DNA of 36,228 nucleotides from Heterostelium multicystogenum (Eukaryota; Evosea; Eumycetozoa; Acytosteliales; Acytosteliaceae), in the NCBI GenBank assembly GCA_003667245.1, contig RCNN01000357.1, positions 1-36,228 of the forward strand, in the 5' to 3' direction. The notes below the pieces were generated by a model. The model was not told the origin of the DNA. It did not search any database and worked only from the letters and a program-made list of their open reading frames with translations. Both the position numbers and the translations under genes were made by a program. Shown in pieces: positions 23,101 to 34,070 of this stretch; positions within the stretch are counted from its first letter, which is position 1, and every line of letters starts with the position of its first letter.

Positions 23101-24715
23101 CACATCAATACACAAACCAAATCTTCCATCTATCAACATTACTCATGCACACCAGCAACAACATACTCAAGATATCCATGGTCGTTCTATGTCAGTTGGT
23201 TCCTCAACTCCTCGTAAGGTATATTTCACACCAACAGCTCTCCCTTATTTCTTTCACCAAACGTATGATCAAGAGTGATGATCCAGCCTATGCCAAAGCA
23301 TATGTATCCTTCGATCAGCTGTCCTATCAGATCTGTAAAGTGTTTTCTCATCGTGAAATGCGAGAATGTTCCGAGCAGAATCCATTGCAACTCTCTTTGT
23401 TTGTCAATAATGGAGAAGAAAAGAAGTCCCAAACCAACCTTGATCAGCAAACCACATCTAAATCAGCACCAACCAATGATCAGGCTATTACTTTCACACC
23501 AGAGATTCTCTCTTCGTTCCTACCACTCCTATCGCTTGTTCCATCAAAAGACTCCATCCAAGAGGAAATTGAGCGTAAGAAGATCATAACTGAGCTCAAA
23601 CACACTACCTTCTCATCACTATTTGAGATACTTCCAACAGAGAAACCAGATTCCAACAATGTCAAGCCATCATCGTCCTCATCTTCCAAAAAACAAAGTA
23701 AGACCTTCGTTTTCTTTGGCTCAAACAAGGATGCATCACCAACCAATACCATGCCTACAACAAATATATCTACAACTCCATTGGTAAGCTAAGAAACTTT
23801 ATTTACCAAACCAATGAATTTATATTAACCAATTCAAATTATTAGATCTTAATTTGTTCAAAGAGCTTACAAGTTTTCCCCTGGGAATTGATAATTCCAG
23901 ACTTTATGGTTAGATATCTCACACTCTATGATTTGATGAGAACCAACTATATTGATATAAGCGACCCAGAGAATCAAGAGATTGGTATCATTCCATCATT
24001 CATCAGTTGTTGTTAATTCGACCATTGACAAGGCTCACTATAATGATCCCGTAAAGAAAGATCAACAAGTTTAAATCCATTCTCTATAGCTTGTATACAA
24101 CTACCAATGTAAGCAACTCAATAGTAAATTAAGTAGATTTATTATTAATTTATTCTTATACACCCAAAATAGAAAACCACAACTAAAATATTAAATGAGA
24201 ACCAACCATATCTCTCACCATTGATAAAGTTGGGTGTCAAAACCAAGTGTAGCCAAGAAGAAATTACAAATATTTGGACTTTTTCGATATGGCAACCAAT
24301 AAGATATCGAGTATTGTCCATTTCCTTGAAGGTTTCAACGACTCCATTCATTTCCCTGTTTTTATCTTTTCCTACAATGACATTGTCGATCTTTCTCAAC
24401 TCCCAATATTCATACTAAGGTAAGAACGATCATCAAGACAACTTTGGATCAGCTTTACTAATATGATTTTAAAATTATAGGAGCAAACCAATTTGCAATG
24501 TACTATTTATACCTTATTCCAAACAAAAAGATATTATGAGTAGACTCTTTAAGATTTACGACGCTCATTTTGAAACAAAACATTAAGAATTCAAACCCAC
24601 CAACCAGAAAAGAGAGATACCAATTCTTTATCTCAACCATACAAAGTTTGAAAGAAGAGTTTTATATATTCCAATTGCTCTTTTTAATCCAACTTTTATT
24701 GTAAATAATCAATAA
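17106..24715 (+). CDS. Giant TPR-like protein with acidic DWDSDFG motifs and CHAT-like C-terminus
   Basis: About 2,400 residues. Start MAGADDDEDWDSDFGIEP at 17106. Exons: 17106-17832, 17895-17975, 18037-23783, 23846-24108, 24173-24419, then 24481 to about 24715. The N-terminal and middle parts carry acidic Trp motifs: EDWDSDFG twice, AEWDDDFLFND and EDWDAELGLDAEED. From about 18060 helical TPR-like repeats follow (YFDLGMIYQQNQQTLNASNQ, TLKILNEFDLALQFIKKAYA, AIYYYKQILNNYLEDDPQ, YKQSEEYLKVVFLILQKSS), with Ser/Asn/His-rich linkers. The C-terminus has ILICSKSLQVFPWELIIPDF, IVHFLEGFNDSIHFPVFIF and VLFIPYSKQKDIMSRLFKIY, an order resembling CHAT domains, though the Cys-bearing loop seems missing. 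A frameshift near 24583 decides between a stop at 24584 and one at 24713. At least a dozen apparent frameshifts occur (for example an A run at 18049-18054, then near 18595, 19605, 20285, 20930, 21050, 21420 and 22290). Function unknown. Confidence 0.75.
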
Positions 24716-24834
24716 ACTAATACTATATTAAGCTTGATCAAAATAAGATCTTCTGATTCATACCTTAAACATATCGTATTATGTTAATATTTATTGTAAA
24801 GTAATAATATTATGCTATAGAAAATACACAAATA

Positions 24835-27378
24835 TTAGTCATAAGAAAATTCACTATCTTGCGAATCTTCATCATCTCCAGAATCGTCACTATCATCAGA
24901 GTCTGTATCAGATTCTAGCATACTGATTACAAAATTATACATATTTGTATAACTAGCTCCTCCTTTAAAACAGTTGGCACTTAAAAGACATAAACGATTA
25001 GTGTAAAGTTACATATTTTAGTATGGAAAACTTACTCTTGCAATGGTTAGCAGGATTAGAGGGGATTCTCTCAATTCAATATAAAATTTTCAATCTATTT
25101 ACAATTATGTCATACAAGATTCTTGTTGGGGCTGGTTTGTGCTGCAATGCAAAAATTCCCAAAAGAATTGGCAAACATTCTTGCTGCTACTTCTGGCATT
25201 CCTGGTGCATCGGATTCCAATGATTTAAGGAGTTGGGTGGTCATAGGACCTATATAGGGGATGAAATCTTCCATCAAGTAAAATCCTATTTCCACCAACT
25301 GTTTTAAAGATTGTGTGACAGTGACAATATAGGAGTTCAAAGAGTTTCGACTGTTGATTTTAAAAAAATCTTCAATACTTGGAATAAGCTTTAGATATAT
25401 TTCCACAGTTTGTTTGAGGTACGGTTTGAATTTGTCCACCATACACATAGCAAATTTATAGAGTGCATTAATCATATGTTTGTAGTTAGTATGAGAGCAT
25501 GGAATCTCCAGTGTCAACATTGAATCTATGATCTTGTTCATCAGATTGAATTCTAAATCACTAAATTCCATCTGTCTGCTTTCATAAAAGATAACTCCAA
25601 TTGTGTAGAATATTTGGGCTGCCAAAAAATTCTTGTTTACCACTTCTTTTTCCAACATTTCAGTAAGGATTGCAAGATATTTATCCTTAGGTGGAATAGA
25701 ATAATGCCTCAGCATAAAAAGTTTACAAAGCAAATATAATGATGATTTTGTGAAATCTGCTATGTGTAAATTCTCGTCAATGAGCTTAAATAACCTCTCA
25801 AATGGGAAGAGTAGGAGATTTTCTAGAGATGACTGGGAGATTGTCTTTACAATAATCAACTTTACATTTAAATCAGTCTCTCTATTTTCCATATCCAAAA
25901 GCCTATTCATATACATGTGGAGATCAATTGATTCTAGATTATGTGAAGATATATGTTTGAATAAGGAAATAGCGCGGATTCTTACAGGAGCACTTGAATG
26001 CTCTATATACTCCAATATATTACTAAGAATGGAATCATTAGTTTGTTAGGGTCTTTTACATTTAGTTGAAATAACATACCCAAGGTCATTAATTATAGAT
26101 GCACAATATGGGATTATGGAGAATAATATATTGAATAGTCCTATAATTATCAATTCATCTGAATTCTTGTTTCTTATCCAAAGCTCATTAAATCGATTGG
26201 CAATTTCTTCCATAAAATTTGCAGACACAAGTGTTAATACTTCGTGAGCACCTTGAGCAAGGACTGGTAACTCCATCTGAAATCTATCTTCAGGTATATT
26301 CAACTTCATCCATTCAAACATGATATTTATATATTCGCTAGTGAACCTTGAAAATGAAGATAAATGTCTGGCTAAATATATCATTACTGAACCGTTAAAG
26401 GCTGCTTTAATACGACCTTAAAATTGTTATTTGTTAAAAAGAATATCTAAAAAATTAAAATAAAGTGATCTTACTACTTATATCTTGGGATTGCATTACT
26501 AAAATAATTTGGTCTTCAAACAAAGATTGCTCATAAAATCCTGACATTATATATAATTGCTAGTGATTTGGAAAATTGGAAGAGTTAGCTCCTGGAGTAT
26601 TTTAAGTACATATCCTACATACATCATATAGTTTTATTTGGAGAGGATTGATATAGCTATAGGATGCTATCTCTATAAAGAGTAGATAGAATTCGAATAG
26701 TGTTTCCATATCTGATATTTGTGAAAATGTATAAGTAGCGATTTCTTCCAAAGTTTCCATGAGATCTTGTTTAGAATATAAATCATGTTTTTGAAAATAT
26801 GAAGTTGATGACTCCAAGATAGTTTTTTAATGGTGATCCTATCATTTTCAACATTCAATGTAACATATTGATCGAGTAAATATGATAATAAGTCAAATTC
26901 TATTGTTTAGATTTGAATATATAGAAGTTAGATTATAGAGTTGATTATGTACATAGTTGATTTACCATTGGTATGTTCATTGACTCCATAGTTTAAGTAG
27001 AGATTTGAAACTAAAGATATGATGTAATTCGAGAACTTTGGTTCATCAATATCCAAAAGATCGATCGATTTGTTCCTAATCAGTGTTTTAGCTTCACTTG
27101 ACAATGAATCAACTATGGATTGTTGGGTTGTTCGAACTCTCTATTTAAAATTTTGAAATAGAATAGGAATTTCTAGTGATAAGTTGTCATTTGAAGTGTT
27201 AGTTGACAAGAAGAGAGGTAAATACTGATCAGAGGCATAATACTTTTTCATCAGGTGCGTGTGATCGTAGAGCTTCAAATAATTCATTCCAATGAAAAAT
27301 ATCGTATGATTCTGTCGATGTAATGGTGGATAGACAACTATCTTCAATATATTTCCTCTTGTTTGAAGTATTAGCCAT
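24835..27378 (-). CDS. HEAT/ARM-type helical-repeat protein, possibly karyopherin-like
   Basis: About 770 residues, nearly all alpha-helical. Start MANTSNKRKYIEDSCLST at 27378. Clear introns: 26900-26965, 26417-26474 and 26023-26079, the last joining NDLG to NILEYIEHSS. A further intron probably lies near 24990-25040. Helical pairs include QDLMETLEEIATYTFSQISD, ELPVLAQGAHEVLTLVSANF, VRIRAISLFKHISSHNLES and FIPYIGPMTTQLLKSLESD. The C-terminus is strongly acidic (ESDTDSDDSDDSGDDEDSQD, then SEFSYD, stop at 24835-24837). The pattern and length are compatible with a short karyopherin (transportin/exportin) or another HEAT scaffold; I could not find a diagnostic motif. Apparent frameshifts near 27250, 26830, 26600, 26560 and 25130, and an in-frame TAG near 27138, break it. 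It converges on the giant repeat gene with about 120 bases between. Confidence 0.65.
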
Positions 27379-28449
27379 AACCTTAAATGAAATAAAATCT
27401 AGATCTCTAATAAAATGGCATCAAGAAAAGATAAGAATTTAATTTGAAATCATAGACGAATTATAAATTCAGATTTTTTACAAATTTTTTAAATTTTCAA
27501 ATGTTAGGTATACTTTAAATACTGATTTTCTGGTATCATCCTCCTAAATTTCTCCTAAGTTTGTGGTGAATCCCTACAATTAGTATTGCTGATCGGAAAA
27601 TTGTTCTTTGTGTTACTGACCTATCAATTTTCCATGGTAATGTATTGATCTTATTATAAGGTGTTGAAATCTTAATTAATCTCTATCAAGACAGATCCAG
27701 TAAGTTGTGGGTTTTTTTTAGGAAAATTTGTGATATATATCATAATTCTGGAGTTTCTAACGAACATCTTGGATTTCTCTTGGTTGAAGAGTATATCTAT
27801 TTCTTTATAAAATGAAAATAGCAATATATCCACTAATCTAAATCTTTATTTTTTATAACTAATTAATTTTTTTAAGAAAACTATCTTCATCATAGAGTTT
27901 GGAAGATGAAGAAAAAAATTAAAACGATCAAATAAAAAATCGGCTTAACATATCCCCACAAATGGGTGAATAAAAAAAATAGGTTTTCAGATTTTTCAGA
28001 CTCCACAACAAAAATAGAATAGGAGTTGATGGTGATTCTTTGCAAAGTTTATTTTGGTCAGTGATACCACTATAGCTATTATTATTTTAAATAAATGAGA
28101 TAACAATAAAGGATAGATGTTTGTCAAGTTAGTAAGAATTATAATATTATATCGACACAATCTTTTAGTATTCATAGATAGATAGTTAGTAACTAGTTAG
28201 CTAGAAAGACTGATTAATTACTAGTTATTAGATTCACTCAGTCATTCAATAACTTGTTTTATGTAATAATACAGTCAACAGTATAATACAATCTAATTAA
28301 TCAACAAAAACATATACATTATATTACATCCGTACATTCATACATACATACATACATATATACAATATTATTTATTAATTATTATTATTATACTCATATA
28401 TATATATCGTTGTTAAATACTTTTAAGTATTAAAAGTATAGTTTTAAAA
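27379..28449. other. 1.1 kb A+T-rich spacer between divergent genes
   Basis: Lies between the start of the HEAT-type gene and the next plus-strand ATG. Long A/T tracts, TAGATAGATAGTTAGTAACTAG repeats at 28170-28205 and CATACATACATACATA at 28339-28356. No coding stretch or RNA gene recognised. It ends in a perfect hairpin at 28417-28439 just before the ATG at 28450. Confidence 0.5.
28417..28439. repeat. Perfect hairpin immediately before a start codon
   Basis: ATACTTTTAA, GTA, TTAAAAGTAT: 10-bp arms with a 3-nt loop, ending 10 bases before the ATG at 28450. If transcribed it would fold in the 5' leader. A+T pairing makes it weak as RNA, so a DNA-level site is as likely. Confidence 0.6.
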
Positions 28450-29010
28450 ATGAATAGTCGACTTTTAACAAATGACCAACTAAGTAACAGTGACAATGCT
28501 ATGGCTGATGATTCGTCTACTTATTACGATGGCAGTCACAGTGGCTCTTATTCAGTTATAGGAAATGATTATAAGAGAAATGTATGTAAAGAATTTGTTT
28601 TAGATATAAATAACAATAATACAGTAATAGTTATAATAGCAATAACAATATTGAAAGTAATTGATCACTCTCAAAATCAACCACCCTAGTATTCACCCCC
28701 AATTGCCTAATATATCATTAGAAGAACACACACCACTCCATCCACCCACTCACACACCTACTATATAAATACCATCTGCATAGTTTAACACCCAAACACG
28801 AAACTTAATCACTGATCTATAGTAACTCAAAATTCATAATAATAATTGTCTTTTACATGAAGAATTATTTGTAAGAGATAGTTTGCTCCACACTCGTTAT
28901 AAATAATAGTTTATGAATATTTTGAAACTTTAGATGTAATCGTTGAAATACCTATCAATAATAATAACAACAACTACATCCACAGTTGCTGTTACAACTT
29001 ATCTTTAAAG
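28450..29010 (+). CDS. Unresolved coding-like patch, possibly a broken or spliced gene
   Basis: An ATG in AAAAATG context opens MNSRLLTNDQLSNSDNAMAD, DSSTYYDGSHSGSYSVIGND, then an Asn run; the literal stop is at 28687-28689. Further coding-like pieces follow in other frames: HPSIHPQLPNISLEEHTPLH (about 28690-28750), IHNNNCLLHEELFVRDSLLH (about 28840-28905), and FETLDVIVEIPINNNNNNYI with SCCYNLSLK (about 28921-29009). They could be exons or segments separated by frameshifts. I do not recognise a family and cannot place splice sites with confidence. Confidence 0.35.
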
Positions 29011-29468
29011 TAATCAACAACAGCTTACTAAATGTCAACTATGGTAATCATAAAGAAAGAAATTGAGGCAACTTAATAATAAATATTCAAAGTGTTAGTT
29101 ATTATTATGTTGATTGTCATTAGTCATTTGAAATTAATAGAATAAATTTAATTTGAATATTATTTTATTATCAGGTACAATAATAATATTCATAATAATA
29201 AATAAATAAATATTATTATGTTTTATTATCTTATTATTGACTCCAATTAAATAAATCAAATCAATTTCAAATATTTCCAAATAACAAATCATATTATTTA
29301 CTTCATTCCAACATTTATAATAATATTGTCAATTTTAAACTATTTCCAATCAAACATTACTTAATACGTTCTCTAAAAAGTATTTCATTCATTGGCCATT
29401 GTAATCTTAATAAATTAAGTTTGCACATCAAATATTTTTCAGAAAAAGGTATTCTTGTATAAATTAAT

Positions 29469-29502
29469 AATATTGAAGTTAATAACTTCTTCAATATTTT
29501 TA
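29469..29502. repeat. 10-bp inverted repeat followed by a T run
   Basis: AATATTGAAG (29469-29478) and CTTCAATATT (29489-29498) with a 10-nt loop, then continuing T residues. It resembles a terminator-like hairpin but no adjacent gene is evident. Confidence 0.4.
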
Positions 29503-30212
29503 GTCTCTAGATTTATTTAAACTAATATGTAAAGTTGAGTCAATCGTGTTTATTATGGTCAACTGACCTTTTCAACAATAAAATTCAACAAATATAATAA
29601 CAAAATCAAAGAAAGTTTCCTTATCATTAATAATGATAAAATCTTTAGGATCTCTAAATTAAATTAACCGAGTTTTGAAATTCTATCACCATCAAGTTAA
29701 AGTGGTTTTATTATTGTCAATCCATACCATTTGCACCTTTTAATCCAATAACCAATATTTGTATTTAATTATACATTTATAATTACTTTTTACATTGTCT
29801 AATACATCCAAATTTACTCACAACAATCGAAAAACAACAACCATATTTTAAATTTACACAATACCATTTTTATACAATGATTTCACACCATCCAATCAAA
29901 TTTATTTAATACAATCCCACCACAGCAATCCAATCCAAACCAAACCACACTTTACAAGACCATACCACACTCACACTCAACACTCGTAGCAGCACAATGA
30001 AAATAAACCTCTACCGTCAGTATAAGATATATAGCAGATATAGCTTAGAATATAAAAATACATTCCAAGTGGATTTAGGGAAATGAATAAAGTGGAAGGG
30101 ATGGTTTGGGAAACATCAATAGTATGCTATCTTACCACCCAACTACATAGTCAACTGCATCAATATTAATATCCTTCACTCTACAGAACGGAATTGTATG
30201 AAATCAATATAT

Positions 30213-30238
30213 AATTATATATATATATATATATAATT
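30213..30238. repeat. (AT)n palindrome
   Basis: AATT, nine AT units, AATT: a perfect self-complementary 26-mer, a simple repeat prone to cruciform extrusion. Confidence 0.8.
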
Positions 30239-30690
30239 TGAAAATATTTTCAGAGGTTAATTCAAATTATTTTTTTGAATTATGTTTGATATTATTATGT
30301 GTTTGCTCGTTGTTGGAATATCCATACCAGGATAGGATAGGGGAATCACACGATTGATATTTAAAATTAGTTGGGTAATCGTTATAAAACAAATGATATC
30401 TTTTTTTCTTTGTTCTACACCGTTATTTTCTTATTCGATTAAGAAAATATATTAATAGAAATGCACTCTTTTCCATGGTGCACAACGAACCACTACCCCT
30501 ATCCAACAACAGATGTATATTACAATTAATAAGATAAGTAAATCTACATTTTTCTTATTGTTGTACTCTATTTAAAATATATACAAAATAGCTTCGATCT
30601 AATATTTTATTTATAGTGTTTGTTTATATTGGATGGTAAATCATACACATACTCAAATACACTGGTTTTGAATATCATATATCCAAAAGT

Positions 30691-30730
30691 GTAATTTTAA
30701 ATTTAAATTTAAATTTAAATTTAAAATTAC
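30691..30730. repeat. 40-bp perfect palindrome (TTTAAA array)
   Basis: The sequence begins GTAATTTT, runs through repeated AAATTT units and ends AAAATTAC. The full 40 bases equal their own reverse complement, including the non-repetitive GTAA/TTAC ends. It lies 338 bases upstream of the transporter ATG. Confidence 0.85.
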
Positions 30731-30790
30731 AACAATAACAATAATAATAACAACAACTACAACAACAACTACAACAACAACAACAACATT
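30731..30790 (+). repeat. CAA/CAACTA trinucleotide repeat
   Basis: AACAATAACAATAATAAC then CAACTACAACAACAACTACAACAAC units, directly after the palindrome and likely in the transporter's upstream or leader region. Confidence 0.7.
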
Positions 30791-31067
30791 CTCTATACTA
30801 AATTATACTATAAAATAATATATTATAGTAATATATATATTATTACTTGAATAGAAATACTATTCTAATAATTTTAAGATTAACAATAATTGTTAGGAAT
30901 AATAACAATCTTGTAAACTTAAAACTTAATTTCTTTGTACAAAAAGAAACTAGACTAAAATCTAGATTTACCAAATTTCCACATCAATCAATCCAAAAGA
31001 AAACTTTAAATTTGTAAAATTGTATATTAATTAAATTATTATTATTATTATTAAAAAAACATAAAAG

Positions 31068-33056
31068 ATGACAGTATCAACATTTAGATCAAATGTTGTG
31101 AACTTTGGTAAATTGTCAAAAAGAAAGAAATCACTCCATGCCTTGGAGGAGGAAATGGAAAAACCGATTGTCGTCGATGGAAATGGCCAAAAACTAAAGA
31201 AATGTTTGAGTGTGCTCGATTTACTGGCGTTTGGTGTCGGTGCTATTATTGGATCGGGTATTTTCGTTATGACTGGTGTGGCTGCTAAAGATAAGGCTGG
31301 TCCTGCTGTTGTACTTTCATATGTTGTTGCTGGTTTTGCATGTGCACTTTCAGGTCTGAGTTATGCAGAGTTTGCTACCAGAGTCCCAAGCTCTGGTTCC
31401 ACCTACTCCTACTCCTATATTGTGGTCGGTGAGTTGGTGGCATGGATCATCGGATGGGATTTGACATTGGAATATATGATTGCCAGTGCGGCAGTTGCTC
31501 GTGGTTGGAGTGGATATCTGGGTTCGATTATAACTGCAGGTGGAGGCTATCTGCCACACCCATTTAAACCCATCGATCTCGCCAGTGGAATTTCCGTTGA
31601 TATTATTGCATGTCTTTCCATTATTATCCTTACATTGGTCACTGCATTTGGAATGAAAGAGTCTGCTCGTTTCAACAAAATTTTCGTCGTTATCAAAGTG
31701 TCCATTGTCATGTTTGTTATTGTTGCCGGTTCATTCTACACCGACACTAGCAATTGGTCAAACTTTACCCCATATGGAGCAAAAGGAATTTTCAATGCTG
31801 CTGCCATCACTTTCTTTGCATATCTAGGATTCGATGGTGTATGTAATGTTGCGGAGGAAGTAAAGAATCCTCAACGTGATTTACCGATTGGAATCTTGGG
31901 ATCTCTTGGTATTTCCACCGCATTATACGTTGGTGTTTCCATTGTTCTTACACTCATGGTACCATTCAATATGATGGATATTAACGCTCCAGTTTCCAAA
32001 GCTTTTGGTGATCATGGCCTGAAATGGGCAGAGATTATTGTCAGTATCGGTGCTTTTGCTGGATTGACTACTGCACAACTCTCTGGATTACTTAGTCAAC
32101 CGAGACTTTATTTCTCGCTCAGCAGAGATGGTTTGCTTCCAAAATGGTTCTCTTACATCCACCCTAGATTCAAGACACCATTCTACTCCACATTATTCAC
32201 CGGTGTTTGTGCCGCTGCAATTGCACTTTTTGTAGAAATCGATATTCTTGCAGACATGGTATCTATTGGTACTCTATTGTCGTTCACTCTTGTATCAACT
32301 TGCGTCCTTATCATGCGTTATCCAGTTATTACAGACAAATCACAATCCAATTCCAGATGGATAGTTCGTAAATTCCCAGCATTCCTCCAGCGTCCACTCT
32401 ATCTCTGCCTAATGATTGCTGTGCTCTCTGGAATCTGTACAGCAGGATACTCGCATGATCTCCACTATTCAGTCATCATTGTGTTTGGTGTTCTTGCACT
32501 CATTCCCAGTGCAATCATATTCTTCTTGGTTCCAGACAATATTCCTTCTGGATTCAAGTGTCCTTGGGTCCCATTCCTTCCAATCCTATCGATTTGGGTC
32601 AATATGTATCTCATGGTGTCTCTCAGCTGGGAGACATGGGTACGTCTCATTGTTTGGCTGATTATTGGACTCCTCATCTACATATTCTACGGACAAAAAC
32701 ACTCTCGAGTCGGCCATGAAACCGAAATGATAGACATTGACGACAAATACGAAGAGGAAAAGGCTCAATATGAAAAATCAACAAACCTGGAGAAAGAATC
32801 AGACAATGCTCCACTCTATGTAAATACAATGGCCAACAACACCAACTTGGAAATTCCACTCGACACCTCAACAGATACCACCAACAGCAACGAAAACAAA
32901 TCGTCGTCGACATCCTCATCGTACTCGTCATCACCGAACCTAACAACCATCATCAACACCAACAGCTCCAACACACCAGAGCTGCCTAGACCAACCTCCA
33001 CCCTAAGAAACATCCCAGATGACATCAACATCGATCCAAATACCACCCATAAATAA
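31068..33056 (+). CDS. Cationic amino-acid transporter (CAT/SLC7, APC superfamily)
   Basis: 662 residues in one uninterrupted exon. APC-superfamily carriers of the CAT branch move amino acids, classically Lys/Arg/ornithine, across plasma or endolysosomal membranes. Helix 1 carries the signature LLAFGVGAIIGSGIFVMTGV; helix 3 has SYIVVGELVAWIIGWDLTLE and YMIASAAVARGWSGYLGSII. ITFFAYLGFDGVCNVAEEVK with NPQRDLPIGILGS is the conserved helix 6 to helix 7 segment, and QLSGLLSQPRLYFSLSRDGL is the family loop before helix 9. Further segments end at LIVWLIIGLLIYIFYGQKHS, about 14 in all, as in CATs. A long Ser/Thr/Asn-rich cytosolic tail follows (from about residue 545). Substrate within the family is not decided by sequence. 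It converges on the next gene with 52 bases between. Confidence 0.95.
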   Translation: MTVSTFRSNVVNFGKLSKRKKSLHALEEEMEKPIVVDGNGQKLKKCLSVLDLLAFGVGAIIGSGIFVMTGVAAKDKAGPAVVLSYVVAGFACALSGLSYAEFATRVPSSGSTYSYSYIVVGELVAWIIGWDLTLEYMIASAAVARGWSGYLGSIITAGGGYLPHPFKPIDLASGISVDIIACLSIIILTLVTAFGMKESARFNKIFVVIKVSIVMFVIVAGSFYTDTSNWSNFTPYGAKGIFNAAAITFFAYLGFDGVCNVAEEVKNPQRDLPIGILGSLGISTALYVGVSIVLTLMVPFNMMDINAPVSKAFGDHGLKWAEIIVSIGAFAGLTTAQLSGLLSQPRLYFSLSRDGLLPKWFSYIHPRFKTPFYSTLFTGVCAAAIALFVEIDILADMVSIGTLLSFTLVSTCVLIMRYPVITDKSQSNSRWIVRKFPAFLQRPLYLCLMIAVLSGICTAGYSHDLHYSVIIVFGVLALIPSAIIFFLVPDNIPSGFKCPWVPFLPILSIWVNMYLMVSLSWETWVRLIVWLIIGLLIYIFYGQKHSRVGHETEMIDIDDKYEEEKAQYEKSTNLEKESDNAPLYVNTMANNTNLEIPLDTSTDTTNSNENKSSSTSSSYSSSPNLTTIINTNSSNTPELPRPTSTLRNIPDDINIDPNTTHK

Positions 33057-33108
33057 ATTTATTACATTGACATTGATTTTGTACTTTTATAAAACCAATG
33101 TATACATA

Positions 33109-34070
33109 TCAGCGCCACTGCGAGCACTGTTTCCTCTCGTAATCGACTGTGTTATATTCTTTCCATTCGTTAGTTGATACCAACCGTAAATGTTCGACTA
33201 TACATTTTGCAGAGCAATATCTATGCTTGAAATTGTAATATAAAGAGTGTACATATAATTTGGTGCCTGCCCCATTTGGACAGAGTTGCTTGGCTTTGCC
33301 ATAGAAGCAGAGAGTCTCAGACCCAAGATCTATGTTGCTAATGTCTTCGTTAACTACAACCATTGCCTCCTCTATTGTTGCAAGCATGAAACCATGATTT
33401 TCCAGGTGTTTGCCAGTTTCACAAACTTTTATTTCATACTTTACAACTCCATCTGTGTAATAAGAATATAGTCAATCTACAGTTGCTGTGATTGAGCTTA
33501 AATGATATACTTACTTGTAATGAATATCACAATATTAGAAATAGAATTATTAGATGTGACACTTCGAACACATCTTGATGCTATACATGTTGTTCTGCCA
33601 TGATGATTGGCTAGGATGTTTCTATATAACGGTGACCGTGCCTGTGAATGGCCATTACAATCAGTTGCAGGTGATGATGGTGGTATTATAACAAGTGGCA
33701 AAGATGATGCTAATTCCAATGTTGATGATGACGATGCTGATGATTCTAAAGTTGATGATAATATAGAGGGTATTGTGGCAGTGACTTTTGATACATAAGG
33801 AGAAGTGTTATTACTTCTGCTGACACTCAGTCTGGAAAAATGATCTGGAAGATTACTATTGGACCTTATCTTGGATGGGTTGAGATCAATAGACAGATCA
33901 TTTGATGCCTCTACAATCAGATTTGCCATATCCAAACGTAACATAGTACCGCATTCCAAAGTACAATATATTAAATGTGGTCCTATTGAGAAAGCATCTA
34001 TTTGAACATCACATAGAGGACACCTTCCTGTGTAATTCCTTAAAAATGGATATTTATAAAGCGCACTCAT
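33109..34070 (-). CDS. Cys-rich protein of unknown function, possible zinc-binding ends
   Basis: 299 residues from two exons, 34070-33515 and 33452-33109 (900 nt in frame; intron 33453-33514, donor GTAAGT, acceptor ACACAG). The N-terminus, MSALYKYPFLRNYTGRCPLC, carries CPLC then H and two more Cys (IGPHLIYCTLECG), a zinc-finger-like spacing. The middle is Ser/Pro-rich low complexity (PSILSSTLESSASSSSTLEL). The C-terminal domain, YEIKVCETGKHLENHGFMLA, ETLCFYGKAKQLCPNGAGT and HRYCSAKCIVEHLRL, has a second Cys cluster and a basic last stretch (YERKQCSQWR). No signal peptide or membrane segment. Family not recognised; a nuclear or nucleic-acid role is only a guess. Reads without frameshift. Confidence 0.75.

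Larger units (their letters stand above)
29011..31067. other. 2 kb spacer upstream of the amino-acid transporter
   Basis: Very A+T-rich, with no coding stretch seen. It contains a hairpin with a T run (29469-29502), a (TA)n palindrome (30213-30238), a 40-bp perfect palindrome (30691-30730) and a CAA/CAACTA repeat (30731-30790). A CCAAACC/CCACAC-rich patch lies near 29930-29985. The last part is presumably promoter and 5' leader of the transporter. Confidence 0.5.
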
